A stretch of 64,000 bases of DNA from assembly GCA_019653755.1 (NCBI GenBank), contig BPCL01000002.1:62001-126000 (forward strand). Reading direction: 5' to 3'. Numbering within the stretch: position 1 is the stretch's first letter; the number at the start of each line of letters is the position of its first letter. Made by a program: the position numbers and the translations under genes. Below are positions 21,517 through 31,414 of this stretch, piece after piece. This DNA comes from Woeseia sp. Lineage in GTDB: Bacteria; Pseudomonadota; Gammaproteobacteria; Steroidobacterales; UBA11654. A model generated the notes under the pieces. That model saw only the letters and a list, made by a program, of their open reading frames with translations. It made no database searches and was not told the DNA's origin.

Positions 21517-21717
21517 TTAACCCATAGGGTTATTGGCTTCTAAGAAATCGCAACAGATTGTGTCTACACCTTGTTCCTGAGCGGCGCTAACCATATGGCT
21601 GATAGCCATATCCATAGCAAAATCTGGAACTTGACTTAATGTTTCACAAGCACAGTCATTGAAAGTAATTCCTTCTGCTGCACTGTTGGCTTTTTCTTTT
21701 ATTGCATCTGCGTCCAT
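21517..21717 (-). CDS. Small Cys-containing protein of unknown function
   Basis: This 66-residue frame starts with an ATG preceded by a ribosome-binding sequence (AAAGGAAAA, about five bases upstream). The product has a CAC motif (FNDCACETL) and a CC pair (VDTICCDFLEANNP), with hydrophobic and helical character between. No family recognised. It ends four bases from the tRNA 3' end on the opposite strand and is followed upstream by about 80 bases of non-coding sequence before the DUF1015 gene. Confidence 0.6.
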   Translation of the reverse strand: MDADAIKEKANSAAEGITFNDCACETLSQVPDFAMDMAISHMVSAAQEQGVDTICCDFLEANNPMG

Positions 21718-21797
21718 TATTTTTCCTTTAAATAAAATTTATTAGGTTTGATTGTGTCAAATTTTTAATAAAACGTGAAGCAGGGAATTGAAAAAAA

Positions 21798-23053
21798 TTA
21801 ATCAATAATATGCGACAACAGTCCATCTAATAGCTTAGGCTCAAACCATGTTGATTTAGGTGGCATGATAAGATCAGCATCAGCAACTGAGATTAAAGCA
21901 TCAATAGGTGTCGGATATAATGAAAATGCGATTGCCATTTCATTTGAATCAACCCTTCTTTCAAGCTCTTTTAGACCTCTCGCGCCTCCAACAAAATCAA
22001 TATTCGTATCCACTCTTTCGTCTTTAATGCCAAGTATTGGATCTAAAATAAGATTGTGAAGAATACTAACATCAAGAGAATTCACTGGACTCTTATCATC
22101 ATAGTCACCAGTTAATTCAAGATAGTACCATTGCCCAGCCGTATAAGACCATATGATTTTTCTTGAGTTGGTTTAACTGGGTGGTCTGAAAGAGTGCATT
22201 TGAAATTTTTCTCTATCATGGCAATTAGATCATTATTTGAGTGCCCATTACTGGTCTTGATTAAGCGATTATAATCGAGAATTGTCATTTTGCTTTTTGG
22301 GAAAGCAACAGCAAGAAAATAATTATAATCTTCTTTACCAGTATGTTGGGAATTTGCATTCATTTTTGACTCTCTAACCTTACTGGCAGCAGCAGATCGA
22401 TGATGACCGTCTGCTATATAAAGAGATTCTAGGTCATTTATAGCGCTAATCGCATCATTCATGCTATTCATATCATCAATTTTCCATATCGAATGTTCTA
22501 TCTTTTCTTTATTAACAACGCTATAGATTGGCTCATTACCAGAAATATACTCAGCTACCAGATTGTCTAATCGAGTGTTATCTATATAGGTCAATAAGAC
22601 AGGGCCTGTTTGGGCATTAAGTGCTTTGATGTTGTTGATCCGGTCTAGTTTTTTAGCAGGTTTAGTGTGCTCATGCTTTTTTATTAGATTATTTTCATAT
22701 GCATCAATAGAGGCAACAAATGCAATTCCAGTTTGACTGCGATCTTTTGTCGAAATCTTATAAACAAATAAAGACTCTTTATCATCTCTAACTAAAATAT
22801 TTTTTTTAATCATGGACTCTAAATTTTCTAATCCTTTTCTGTAAACCAAAGGATCATCCGCACTAATGTCTTTCGGGAGGTCTATTTCAGGTTTTGAGAT
22901 ATGAAGAAAACTAAACGGCTTGCCCTCAGCTAAGGTCCTTGCTTCCTCTGAATTAAGCACATCATATGGAGGTGCAATAACATCATCTGCATATTCAATT
23001 TCTGGTCTTAAGGCTTTGAAGCCTTTACCTAGAATTTTTTCTTTGTTATCCAT
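21798..23053 (-). CDS. DUF1015 family protein, one frameshift
   Basis: The N-terminus FKALRPEIEYADDVIAPPYD and the segments KSLFVYKIS-like ESLFVYKISTKDRSQTG, KKHEHTKPAKKLDRI and ADGHHRSAAASKVRE are hallmarks of DUF1015 (COG4198), a conserved family with no firm assigned reaction. The frame breaks near 22130; corrected it reads GQWYYLELTGDYDDKSPVNS and joins the C-terminal part (SLDVSILHNLILDPILGIKD). Combined length of about 418 residues fits the family. The downstream end is PPKSTWFEPKLLDGLLSHII. Confidence 0.88.
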
Positions 23054-23121
23054 GAAATTTAAAATTATTATTATCCTAGCGGCATTATATTAAATTATTA
23101 CATCAATATAGGGGTTATATC

Positions 23122-24699
23122 TTGACTCGTTTTATACATAAAACCATTTTTATTTTTCTTATCTCTATCCTACTCAACCCCCAAGCTGATGCTATAGAAG
23201 AGATAGTTATTGACGGTCCTCCAACTGTATTGATTACCAATGTTACGATCTATGATGGAACCGGTGCCATGCCTTTTAAAGGGCAAGTAAGGATCAAGGG
23301 AGATAGGATCCTAACTGTCGAAAGCGATAAGGTTCCTCGAATTGTTTCTGATAATCAAATTATCGATGGCATGGGTTTAGATTTAGCTCCTGGGTTCATT
23401 GATACGCATTCACACCATGATATTGGCCTAGATAAAGAACCAGAAGCATCAGCAGTTATTACTCAAGGAGTTACAACAATTGTCAGAGGGATGGACGGCT
23501 TTTCAGAAGGATTGCAAGATGCTAACTATTTTTCTGTCAGACAGTTTGCAGAATATTTTCAATCCATACCTATTGCGATTAATGTTGCAAGCTTTTCAGC
23601 TCACAACAGTATTCGCCTAGAAGTTATGGAAGAGGATTTTAGGAGAGAAGCTAGTGTAGAAGAAATAGAGCAGATGTCATCCCTAGTAGATTTAGACATG
23701 CGATCGGGAGCTTATGGGTTAAGCACAGGACTAGAGTATGACCCAGGTATTTTTGCTTCTACCGATGAGGTCATTGAACTAGCTAAAGTTTCTGGGGGTT
23801 ACCAAGGAAAATATAAAAGTCACATCAGAAGTGAAGATAGAGAATATTGGGAAGCTATAGATGAAACGATAGAAATAGGTCGTCAGGCAAAAATTCCAGT
23901 AAATATTGATCATTTTAAATTGAATGGGAAATTTAATTGGGGTCGGACAGATGAGATTTTGTCAATTTTGAATGCAGCTAGAGAAGAGGGAATCAATGTA
24001 ACCACAGATGTTTACCCCTATGAAGCCTGGTCTAGTAGTATAGCTACCCTTTATCCAGAGAGAAATTTTGATGATCCTGTGGAAACAAAATTTATTCTAG
24101 ACAGTTTATCTTCAGCTGAGGATATAACCTTTGTCTATCACACTCTTCACCCTGAGTATGTTCAAAAGACTGTTGCAGAGATTGCAAGAGAGAATGGAAA
24201 AACAGAGGTTCAAATGCTTTCAGAGCTGAGTAAAGAGAGTTATACATTAGGTTCAGCAGCATCTCCGGTCGAGTATGTAGTCGCTAAAGGGATGTTGGAC
24301 AGTGATATTCGTCTACTTCTTAATTGGGATTACAGTAATGTAACCAGTGACGGTGAATTGGTATGCTCACATCCAAGAGGTTGTGGAACTTTCCCTAGAG
24401 TTATTTCTAAGTATCGCGGTGAAGATGGCATAGGATCTCTTGAGAGGATTATATATAAAATGACACTGCTATCAGCCACAAACATAGGTTTAAAAGACAG
24501 AGGCGTAATCAAAGAGGGTGCATTTGCAGATCTGGTGTTGTTTGATGCAGATAATACTAAGGATAATGCAACCTTCTCGGATTCAACACTGAAATCTGAA
24601 GGCATCCATTCAGTCTGGGTGAATGGAATCAGAGTTCTAAACAATGGAGAACCCAGTGGCGAACTGCCTGGAAGAATTCTACTAAAAAATAAGGAGTGA
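23122..24699 (+). CDS. Exported amidohydrolase, D-aminoacylase-like
   Basis: The frame begins with TTG after AGGGGTTATATC and opens with a signal peptide (KTIFIFLISILLNPQADA). The amidohydrolase fold shows metal ligands in FIDTHSHHDIG, the GLSTGLEYDPGIF segment characteristic of N-acyl-D-amino-acid deacylases, the HIRSEDREYWEAIDE region and a second metal-site His in VNIDHFKLNG. The C-terminus GAFADLVLFDADN is standard for the family. Probably a periplasmic metal-dependent hydrolase; the D-aminoacyl substrate is by family only. The next gene starts four bases after its stop. Confidence 0.85.
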   Translation: MTRFIHKTIFIFLISILLNPQADAIEEIVIDGPPTVLITNVTIYDGTGAMPFKGQVRIKGDRILTVESDKVPRIVSDNQIIDGMGLDLAPGFIDTHSHHDIGLDKEPEASAVITQGVTTIVRGMDGFSEGLQDANYFSVRQFAEYFQSIPIAINVASFSAHNSIRLEVMEEDFRREASVEEIEQMSSLVDLDMRSGAYGLSTGLEYDPGIFASTDEVIELAKVSGGYQGKYKSHIRSEDREYWEAIDETIEIGRQAKIPVNIDHFKLNGKFNWGRTDEILSILNAAREEGINVTTDVYPYEAWSSSIATLYPERNFDDPVETKFILDSLSSAEDITFVYHTLHPEYVQKTVAEIARENGKTEVQMLSELSKESYTLGSAASPVEYVVAKGMLDSDIRLLLNWDYSNVTSDGELVCSHPRGCGTFPRVISKYRGEDGIGSLERIIYKMTLLSATNIGLKDRGVIKEGAFADLVLFDADNTKDNATFSDSTLKSEGIHSVWVNGIRVLNNGEPSGELPGRILLKNKE

Positions 24700-24702
24700 A
24701 AA

Positions 24703-25377
24703 GTGATTGCTGAACACATTTTAAATGCAGTGGCACATAAAAATAGGCCTGATTCAGATCGTGAGCGTGATGCCAACAGAAAACCAGGAGAAGTTCTGGA
24801 TTTTTTTAACATAAAAACAACCGATAAAGTTGGTGAAATTAATTCAGGACGAGGCTATCTTTCTTCCATCATTGCCCATGCTTTAAAAGATGGAGGGAAA
24901 ATGTACGCCCATACTTCACCAATGAGTTTAGAACGCTGGAAAGGTAATCCTATTGAGAAAAGACTTGGTGAATTTCCACAAGATAATATGATTCCTGTTG
25001 TAGGTGAGATGGAATCCCCTAATTTTCCAGAACAGCTCGACAAGATCTTAAATATTATGACCTACCATGACTCTGTTTGGACTAAAGCAGATAGAGATGC
25101 AATGAATTTAGCTATTTTTGAGTCACTCAATCCTGGTGGGGTCTATGGAATACTCGACCATAATGCCAAGACAGGTCAAGGTATCGATAATTGTCATGAT
25201 ATTCATCGGATTGAAAAAGAATTCGTTATAGCAGAGGTGGTATCTTCAGGTTTTATTTTTGATGGAGAATCAACAATACTTGAGAACCCTGAAGACGAGT
25301 TAATTGATATGGTTTTTGAAAAACATATAAGAGATCGCACAAGCCGCTTCATACTCAAGTTCAAGAAACCTGAATAA
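24703..25377 (+). CDS. Predicted methyltransferase, COG4798-type
   Basis: The 224-residue product starts with GTG and has DRERDANRKPGEVLDFFNIK, the typical opening of COG4798 proteins, then a SAM-type motif I that is degenerate (KVGEINSGRGYLSSIIAHAL; usually Asp-rich with GxGxG) and MTYHDSVWTKADRDAMN. The C-terminus is DRTSRFILKFKKP. The weak motif I leaves open whether SAM is bound. No signal peptide is apparent. It is probably co-transcribed with the amidohydrolase upstream and convergent with the DUF2891 gene. Confidence 0.72.
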   Translation: MIAEHILNAVAHKNRPDSDRERDANRKPGEVLDFFNIKTTDKVGEINSGRGYLSSIIAHALKDGGKMYAHTSPMSLERWKGNPIEKRLGEFPQDNMIPVVGEMESPNFPEQLDKILNIMTYHDSVWTKADRDAMNLAIFESLNPGGVYGILDHNAKTGQGIDNCHDIHRIEKEFVIAEVVSSGFIFDGESTILENPEDELIDMVFEKHIRDRTSRFILKFKKPE

Positions 25378-26466
25378 CTACAAACCTCTTTGGGTAACCA
25401 GGTAGGTTGCAAAGCTACCAAGCCAGTGGCCTCCCTCATAGTATTCCCCTGTCACTGCTGCCAGACCCGTATCAGCATGTTTTTCTGCTGCTCTCAATAA
25501 GCTTCTAATTCTTGGATCATCTGACGGCAATCCACTTGCTATGCCCTCTAGCATCCAAGCACGACTGAGATTTAGACCATCTAAATGAGCCAACTTTGGA
25601 TCTGAAGGATCGCTTACTATTGCAGGTTCTAGCCAATTCACATTTTCCTCTATAGGGATACTTATAAAGTCGCTTAGCCATGCTGAAAAGTCTTGAGGCT
25701 GCAATACTCTTCTCATTAAATCAGCTTCTGCTAAGCAGGGGGAAAGAAAATCAGCTCCTGACGGTTCATAAGAAATAGGACAGTCCTTATCATTAGCAAA
25801 GTAATCAATGCTTCGTTCCTCAATAAGCAAGGCTAAATCTACATTACCTGTAGTTCTTGCCCAATCTATAATTAAACCCAGGGCAAAAGCTGTCTGTGAA
25901 TGTTGGCCGCTTCTTACTGGATAAGTCAGCTTAGGTAGCCAGTCTTCAATTCGCTGGGATAGAATTTCCTCTAACGGCTTAATATTTTCTCGCCATAGAT
26001 TGGCCGATTCATTATTCCATTCTTCAAGTTCAGCCGCTAATTGCAATAACCAAGCGATACCATAGGGACGTTCAAACGCAGCTCGACCTTTGCCTTTAAT
26101 GTAGTTTGTTTCCTCTATAAGATTTTCAGCAGTGAGGCTTTTATTGAGTTTTACTATAGACTCTGTGCTCAGATCATTTTCGGGGTAAAGTCTAGCCAGT
26201 CTAGTTAATAACCAATGGCCATGAACAGATGAGTGCCAATCGTAACAACCGTAGAATGACGGATAAAGATCTCTAGGAGGTTTTACATCTTCATCACTTT
26301 GTAAAGTATGGGAGATTTTATTTGGGTATTCCTTATGCACACATTCCAGAGCCAACTCTGCAAACTTTTCCGCTTTTATAGAGTCTTCACCAAAGGTGGG
26401 TAAAGTTTGAAGAAGAAGGAATAGGGTTATTATGAGTAATCTTGTTCTTAAGGTTCCTTCGTACAC
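25378..26466 (-). CDS. DUF2891 family exported protein
   Basis: The 362-residue product has a signal peptide (LLIITLFLLLQTLPTFG) and the DUF2891 signature LYPSFYGCYDWHSSVHGHWL, followed by ERPYGIAWLLQLAAELEEW. The helical (alpha/alpha-toroid-like) pattern and conserved Asp/His/Trp suggest an enzyme, but no reaction is established for the family. It starts three bases after the upstream flavin-monooxygenase-like gene and probably belongs to its operon. Confidence 0.85.
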   Translation of the reverse strand: MYEGTLRTRLLIITLFLLLQTLPTFGEDSIKAEKFAELALECVHKEYPNKISHTLQSDEDVKPPRDLYPSFYGCYDWHSSVHGHWLLTRLARLYPENDLSTESIVKLNKSLTAENLIEETNYIKGKGRAAFERPYGIAWLLQLAAELEEWNNESANLWRENIKPLEEILSQRIEDWLPKLTYPVRSGQHSQTAFALGLIIDWARTTGNVDLALLIEERSIDYFANDKDCPISYEPSGADFLSPCLAEADLMRRVLQPQDFSAWLSDFISIPIEENVNWLEPAIVSDPSDPKLAHLDGLNLSRAWMLEGIASGLPSDDPRIRSLLRAAEKHADTGLAAVTGEYYEGGHWLGSFATYLVTQRGL

Positions 26467-26469
26467 AAT

Positions 26470-27711
26470 CTATTCATCTATCAATGTATTGTGTTTATCA
26501 ATAAGAGGGTCACCCGTTTCAATCCCTAACAAATATCTGCCAGTAGGGGTGGTTGCATTATCCCAATGCACAGCACCATGAGTAGACATTGTTCTTAAGT
26601 CTCTAAAGTGTCGTTGGGCTGCGTTACGCCCTGTTTGAGCGGTAACACCCATCATACTAGATAGGCGGGTGCCTGATTTCATGCACAGTTGAACTGCCAT
26701 AGCAGTTTCTCTTCTGATTTTTAATCTATCGTCTCCTTTGATAGATTCTCCGGCTTGTCCTTTCTCATGAAGAAAGTTACACAAATTATCAATGATTAAA
26801 TCACTGGTTCTGAGTTCTTCATAAGATTCCCCTATTTTTTGCTGAACGGGCGCTTGTTCTGAAACTTTTTCACCAAACATTGAGCCAAACCTCGATCTGG
26901 TTTGTTCTAGATATTCAAGCATAACCCCGTGGGTAGCCCCAAGAATTGGTCCTGATAATAGAGTGTTAAAATACATGCCCATTTCCACTCGATATATGTA
27001 GCTGTCGTGTAACTCTGAGCCAGGTGGATTTTTACCTCCCAGTTCGAGTGATTTTACAGTTCTGTGTTCTGGGACAAAGGCATCAACGACTTTTATATCT
27101 TTGCTGCCAGTGCCTTTTAATCCTTCCGCATGCCAAGTATCAACAATCTCATATTGATCAGGCATTATTAGAGCCATTCTATAGTCCAAGCCTGTTCCTG
27201 ATTTACTATTAGCATTTTTATATTGTCCTGCAACTATTGAGCAATCAGAATGATCAACACCGCTAGCGAATCTCCATAAACCATTAAGAATGTAACCGCC
27301 TTCAGTTTCTTTCATCTCTCCACCACCAGCAAAGGCTGTGGCAATAATTGCATCAGGACACGAGGGCCAAAACTCTTCTTGTGCTTCAGCAGGAAATCTT
27401 CCTAGGTTCCAAGAATGTGACATAACCACGGATGACATCCATGATGCTGATGCGCAACCTTTACCCAGTTCTCTGGCAACATCTACCTGAGTTCCCCAAT
27501 CCATTTCAAACCCACCGTATCGTTTAGGTGTAAACATTTTGTGAATGCCAGCATCTTTCATTTCCTGTAAAGTTTCATGTGGCATTGTCCGAAGGTCCTC
27601 AGCTTCTTGCGCTCTCTCTCTTAATTTTGGTATTAAATCGGAGGCAGCTTTGGTTATTTCTTCTCTGCTGGGTATATAACTTGGATTAGAAGTTTTTTGA
27701 GCTGATCTCAT
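26470..27711 (-). CDS. Acyl-CoA dehydrogenase-fold flavin monooxygenase (HsaA/HpaH-type oxygenase)
   Basis: The 413-residue protein has the acyl-CoA dehydrogenase fold, but its pattern fits the two-component oxygenase branch: LIPKLRERAQEAEDLRTMPH at the N-terminus, FTPKRYGGFEMDWGT, ASASWMSSVVMSHSWNLG, GLWRFASGVDHSD and RDLRTMSTHGAVHWDN. Such enzymes hydroxylate phenolic or related rings using reduced flavin from a separate reductase, which I do not see nearby. Oxidase or desulphurising members are also possible. It lies between the DUF2891 gene and a 211-residue unknown gene in one minus-strand operon. Confidence 0.8.
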   Translation of the reverse strand: MRSAQKTSNPSYIPSREEITKAASDLIPKLRERAQEAEDLRTMPHETLQEMKDAGIHKMFTPKRYGGFEMDWGTQVDVARELGKGCASASWMSSVVMSHSWNLGRFPAEAQEEFWPSCPDAIIATAFAGGGEMKETEGGYILNGLWRFASGVDHSDCSIVAGQYKNANSKSGTGLDYRMALIMPDQYEIVDTWHAEGLKGTGSKDIKVVDAFVPEHRTVKSLELGGKNPPGSELHDSYIYRVEMGMYFNTLLSGPILGATHGVMLEYLEQTRSRFGSMFGEKVSEQAPVQQKIGESYEELRTSDLIIDNLCNFLHEKGQAGESIKGDDRLKIRRETAMAVQLCMKSGTRLSSMMGVTAQTGRNAAQRHFRDLRTMSTHGAVHWDNATTPTGRYLLGIETGDPLIDKHNTLIDE

Positions 27712-27717
27712 AATGTA

Positions 27718-28353
27718 TTATGCAATCTCGACAATGACTTTTCCGTCTTCATCCATATCAGAGATCTTAAGCTCGACTCCTACTGCTTTGCCATAGCCCA
27801 GATAACGTGGTCGCCACCACGTATCAAATACCTCCTCTTCAGTGAGGTCAAATTGACCGATACCTCTAGCAGCATTCAAAACCTTCCTAAACGGAAAGGT
27901 AAAAGTGCGTTTTCCAGGTTCTGCATGTGAGTCAAGGAACATTTGGAAAAAACACCCGGTTCTTTCAAAATTCATAACCAAAGCTAGCTCTTTATCACCA
28001 GTAGCCTCAATCATAGCTTTTGTACGCTCTAGAAGCGGTTTCATAGTGTTTAAATCATGCTCTATGTAGGCTTCCAACATGCCATTATCCTTAGCAAATT
28101 GAACTGCATTTAGATGAGCTTTTATCAAGGCATCATTTGTATCATGCGGATAGGGTTTTTGTATTTTCATTGTTTTTACCAAAATCTGCATAGCTTTAGC
28201 CAGATCTTCTTCTCGACCTTCCATACCAGTGGGTGGGGCCAGATTTTCTGCTGTCATAGCATCCAATGGAGGTCCGCCAGCAGGTTTGCTTTCATCTTTT
28301 GGTTTATTGCTTCCTTGCATCATTGCCATATCAATACCTCTTTTATTGCTCAA
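27718..28353 (-). CDS. Unknown 211-residue protein in the flavin-monooxygenase operon
   Basis: I do not recognise this family. The first about 45 residues are low-complexity (MAMMQGSNKPKDESKPAGGP, Pro/Met-rich) without a signal peptide. The rest is mainly helical with MNFERTGCFFQMFLDSHAEP and a C-terminal block FDTWWRPRYLGYGKAVGVEL that ends DGKVIVEIA. The last block, with a beta-rich tail, is the most conserved-looking part. It is six bases upstream of the flavin monooxygenase gene, so it may be a partner of it. A start at MAMMQ (nine codons in) is also possible. Confidence 0.75.
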   Translation of the reverse strand: MSNKRGIDMAMMQGSNKPKDESKPAGGPPLDAMTAENLAPPTGMEGREEDLAKAMQILVKTMKIQKPYPHDTNDALIKAHLNAVQFAKDNGMLEAYIEHDLNTMKPLLERTKAMIEATGDKELALVMNFERTGCFFQMFLDSHAEPGKRTFTFPFRKVLNAARGIGQFDLTEEEVFDTWWRPRYLGYGKAVGVELKISDMDEDGKVIVEIA

Positions 28354-28475
28354 ATAAGTTAATCAATATATCAGTTAAAAATCTATTTTGATTCATATAT
28401 CGTATTCTACTGTTAAAGAAATTAGATTAAAATATCAGTGTGTTGTACTTTTATATAATTTAAAAGGAGTGGAAA

Positions 28476-29589
28476 GTGTATATTAATTTTTGGTATCCAG
28501 TAATTCTTAGTGAAGAACTCAAAGATGAGCCGGTAAAAGTCAGAATGTTAGGGCAGAATTTTGTTACCTTCAGAGACTCAAAAGGCGCTCCAAAAACATT
28601 AAGTGATACCTGTATTCATAGAGGCGGATCACTATCCGGCGGTGTTGTCAGAGGTGATTGCATCCAATGTCCATATCACGGATGGCGATTTGATGGTGAG
28701 GGAGAATGCAAAAGAATACCTTCATTAGGCAAGGATGCGAAAATTCCAAAAAGAACAAGAATAGATGCATACCCCACTGAAGAGAAATACGGGATAGTCT
28801 TTGCATTTCTAGGTGATTTAGAAAAGAGTAAAAGACCACCTATAATGCCAATAGCTGAATTGGATGATGAAGAAGGCTGGCGTGCTAATTGGCTAAACTA
28901 CGAGGCAAAAATCAATTTTGAACGTTCAATCGAAAATGGATTGGATGCTGCTCACAATGAATTTGTTCATCCAACTCATGGACATGAAGGCGAAGATGAT
29001 GACTATAAAGTTGGTGATCTTAAGTTTGTTGATAATATGTTTGGACCCAAGAAATGGGGCTTTGGTTTTTGGCATGCGTTTAAGTCGCCAGGGTTCTAAA
29101 AAAGAAGGCCCTCAGATAAAAGAGGCAAGTGATGAACGAATGGCCGGTTCGGGTATCGTAGGACCAAATCAGATGTGGACCTATATTGTCTTTAATGAGA
29201 AATCTGAATTTAGACAGTATATGTTTGAGTGCCCAATTGAAGAAGATCATGTAAAAATATTCTTAGTCAACATGAGGAAGATGATGCTCGATCCAAATAT
29301 GGACAAGCCTATTGCTGATCGATGCATGGCTATAGCACAGCAAGATATTACTGTTTTGGAGCAATTGGAACCTGTGCTAACGCCGAGCTCAAATACAAAA
29401 GAATTTTTAGTCCCGGCAGATGAACCGTGTATTAAATACAGAAAACTTCTTTCTGGCTGGGAAAAGAATGGCTGGAAAATAGATACAAAAGCAGTGCAAA
29501 ATGAACAGGGTAAAAAAGCTTTTGCAATTCCATCTCCAGAAAGGAAAAAGCAAAAAGGCTGGGTGTTGGATAAAATCCCAGTTCAATAA
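28476..29589 (+). CDS. Rieske non-heme iron oxygenase, alpha-type subunit, one frameshift
   Basis: The gene starts with GTG after a strong ribosome-binding site (AAGGAGT, about 6 bases before). The Rieske 2Fe-2S cluster motif is CIHRGGSLSGG and CIQCPYHGWRF. The mononuclear iron site of the family is visible in NGLDAAHNEFVHPTHG. The frame breaks at a G-run (29091-29093); removing one G joins AFKSPG to SKKEGPQIKEAS and the C-terminal half with DRCMAIAQQDITVLEQ. The length of about 370 residues matches single-protein oxygenases. Substrate unknown; an aromatic, quaternary amine or sterol-like molecule would fit. An exported SDR follows 19 bases later. Confidence 0.88.
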
Positions 29590-29608
29590 GAAAATATTAG
29601 GTTGAATT

Positions 29609-30433
29609 ATGAAAATAAAAACTCTTTATAAGTCATTGACAGGTGTGTTAATGCTCGCAGTCTTCGTGCTGGGAACTACATTTAATTTTGAATCAAAGGC
29701 AGACGAGGAAGCATCTTATACTCCAACAACATTGATCACAGGAGCCAACAGAGGTATCGGACTAGAGTTTACTAGGCAGTATTTGGAGATGGGTTGGAAT
29801 GTTATAGCAACCGCGAGAAAACCTGGAAAAGCAGATCAACTAATTGATTTAAAAGAGAAATATCCAGATCACCTTACCATCCAACAACTCGATGTTACTG
29901 ATCATGAAAGAATTGACGAGCTCGCTTTAGAGCTTAAAAGTGAACCGATTGATCTCCTTCTTAATAACGCCGGAATCTCAGGTGGTTCAAGTAATCAACT
30001 TTTTGGCAACATGGATTATGATATCTATGAAAGCGTCCTGATGGTCAATACGATAGGGCCGTTGAAGATGGCAGAGGCTTTTTATCCTCATGTCAAAAAC
30101 AGCGAATTGAAAAAAATTGTTTCGGTGTCGAGTAGTGAAGGATCAATAGGAACCGCTTTCAAGAGAGGCGGAGGTCGTCTTTTCTTCTATCGTTCCAGTA
30201 AAACGGCACTAAATATGGTTATGGTTAATCTGGCTTTTCAACTAAAGAGTAGAGGCATTGCTGTAGGAATGGTCAACCCTGGACTAACTGATACAGATTT
30301 TGTGAGCGATATGCCTTTTCCCATGAGAAGTGCTGAACTTGCAGTTTCAGATATGATTAGAAATATTGAAACGATTAGTGTAGACAACACTGCCGCTTAT
30401 ATAAATTACAACGGTAAACCAGTCCCCTGGTAG
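29609..30433 (+). CDS. Short-chain dehydrogenase/reductase with an N-terminal export or anchor segment
   Basis: The classical SDR fold is clear: cofactor loop TLITGANRGIGLEF, LLLNNAGISGG, catalytic Ser in VSVSSSEGS, and YRSSKTALN (YxxxK). Unusually, about 30 residues precede it with a hydrophobic run (LTGVLMLAVFVLGTTFNFES) that looks like a signal peptide or membrane anchor. The ATG at 29609 is needed for it; the fold itself would begin around residue 36, where no good alternative start exists. Thus the enzyme may be periplasmic or membrane-tethered, odd for a nicotinamide enzyme. It shares an operon with the Rieske oxygenase. Confidence 0.82.
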   Translation: MKIKTLYKSLTGVLMLAVFVLGTTFNFESKADEEASYTPTTLITGANRGIGLEFTRQYLEMGWNVIATARKPGKADQLIDLKEKYPDHLTIQQLDVTDHERIDELALELKSEPIDLLLNNAGISGGSSNQLFGNMDYDIYESVLMVNTIGPLKMAEAFYPHVKNSELKKIVSVSSSEGSIGTAFKRGGGRLFFYRSSKTALNMVMVNLAFQLKSRGIAVGMVNPGLTDTDFVSDMPFPMRSAELAVSDMIRNIETISVDNTAAYINYNGKPVPW

Positions 30434-30441
30434 GATCTAAC

Positions 30442-31401
30442 TCAATTAAATTCTGCTAATCCTGCTAGAGATCTTTCTACAGAAGTTTCTGCACTGGCTA
30501 TTATTTCTCCAGACTCGATAGAAAATTTACCAATTTGACCATTAAAGAAGTTGCCAAGAAAGGCATGTTGCCCATCAGATGAAAGGCATAAGGATGCCCA
30601 ACCTGGTCCAGGTAAGATCTTTTCATCCATAATTTCTCCAGTTCCTAGATCGTGTTTGCACAGTGCAAAACCAGACCCGAAATTTGCTTTGATTGAATAG
30701 AAATCACCATTAGGCGCGAAGCTTATAGCGATTACCATATTGCCACTATCAGGCTCATATGTGATGAAGTCATCCATTTGCTGTTTATTGATAATATCGT
30801 ATTGGAATATTCTGTTACCTAATTCTGAAATATAAACAACTTTAGATTCATCAGCATCCATTGCTGAAGCTGTGATACCTAAAAATCCTGGCATTCCTCC
30901 GTGTGTTTCTGTCTCGTAAGTTTCAAGAAGATTTCCCTCAGATGAGAACTTATAAAGATTGCCGTCACCATATCTTTGAGTGTCTGGCATAAAGGGCAGC
31001 ACGGTACCTAATTTCCTTGGCCCCTCTAGCGCTTTGTTGTTTGATTCATCACCGACCAGATGCTCACCTAAATATAAGTGTCCAGAATCACTAAAACAGA
31101 CATTAGAGAATGAACGATCGCCAAAGTTTATCTGTTCAATTTGCTCACCGTTAGCAGCCACTTTTATTACTGAATAGTTTTGACTGTCAAAAGCCCAAAG
31201 ATTATTAGCCTTATCAAACTTAAGTCCTTGCACCAGATGTGTGGTGTTTTTAGTCCAAAGTGTTCCCTTAACATTCAGATTGCTATCGTATTGGATGATT
31301 CTCCCATCTCCAGCATGATCATCATCTGGGTTGTTTAAAATTGTTGCTGCTGCAAGAATGTCTCCGTTCTCAAAGGGTTTTAAATCTGATTCATTGGTCA
31401 T
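30442..31401 (-). CDS. Beta-propeller protein, NHL/SMP-30-like
   Basis: The 319-residue product consists of repeated strand units such as KFDKANNLWAFDSQNYSVIK, VCFSDSGHLYLGEHL and VAISFAPNGDFYSIKANFG, ending SSDGQHAFLGNFFNGQIG, which predict a six-bladed propeller. No signal peptide. It could be a lactonase-type enzyme or a binding scaffold; I see no clear catalytic quartet. It lies 13 bases after ubiD and may be part of that operon. Confidence 0.68.
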   Translation of the reverse strand: MTNESDLKPFENGDILAAATILNNPDDDHAGDGRIIQYDSNLNVKGTLWTKNTTHLVQGLKFDKANNLWAFDSQNYSVIKVAANGEQIEQINFGDRSFSNVCFSDSGHLYLGEHLVGDESNNKALEGPRKLGTVLPFMPDTQRYGDGNLYKFSSEGNLLETYETETHGGMPGFLGITASAMDADESKVVYISELGNRIFQYDIINKQQMDDFITYEPDSGNMVIAISFAPNGDFYSIKANFGSGFALCKHDLGTGEIMDEKILPGPGWASLCLSSDGQHAFLGNFFNGQIGKFSIESGEIIASAETSVERSLAGLAEFN

Positions 31402-31414
31402 GTCTGCTCCTTAT

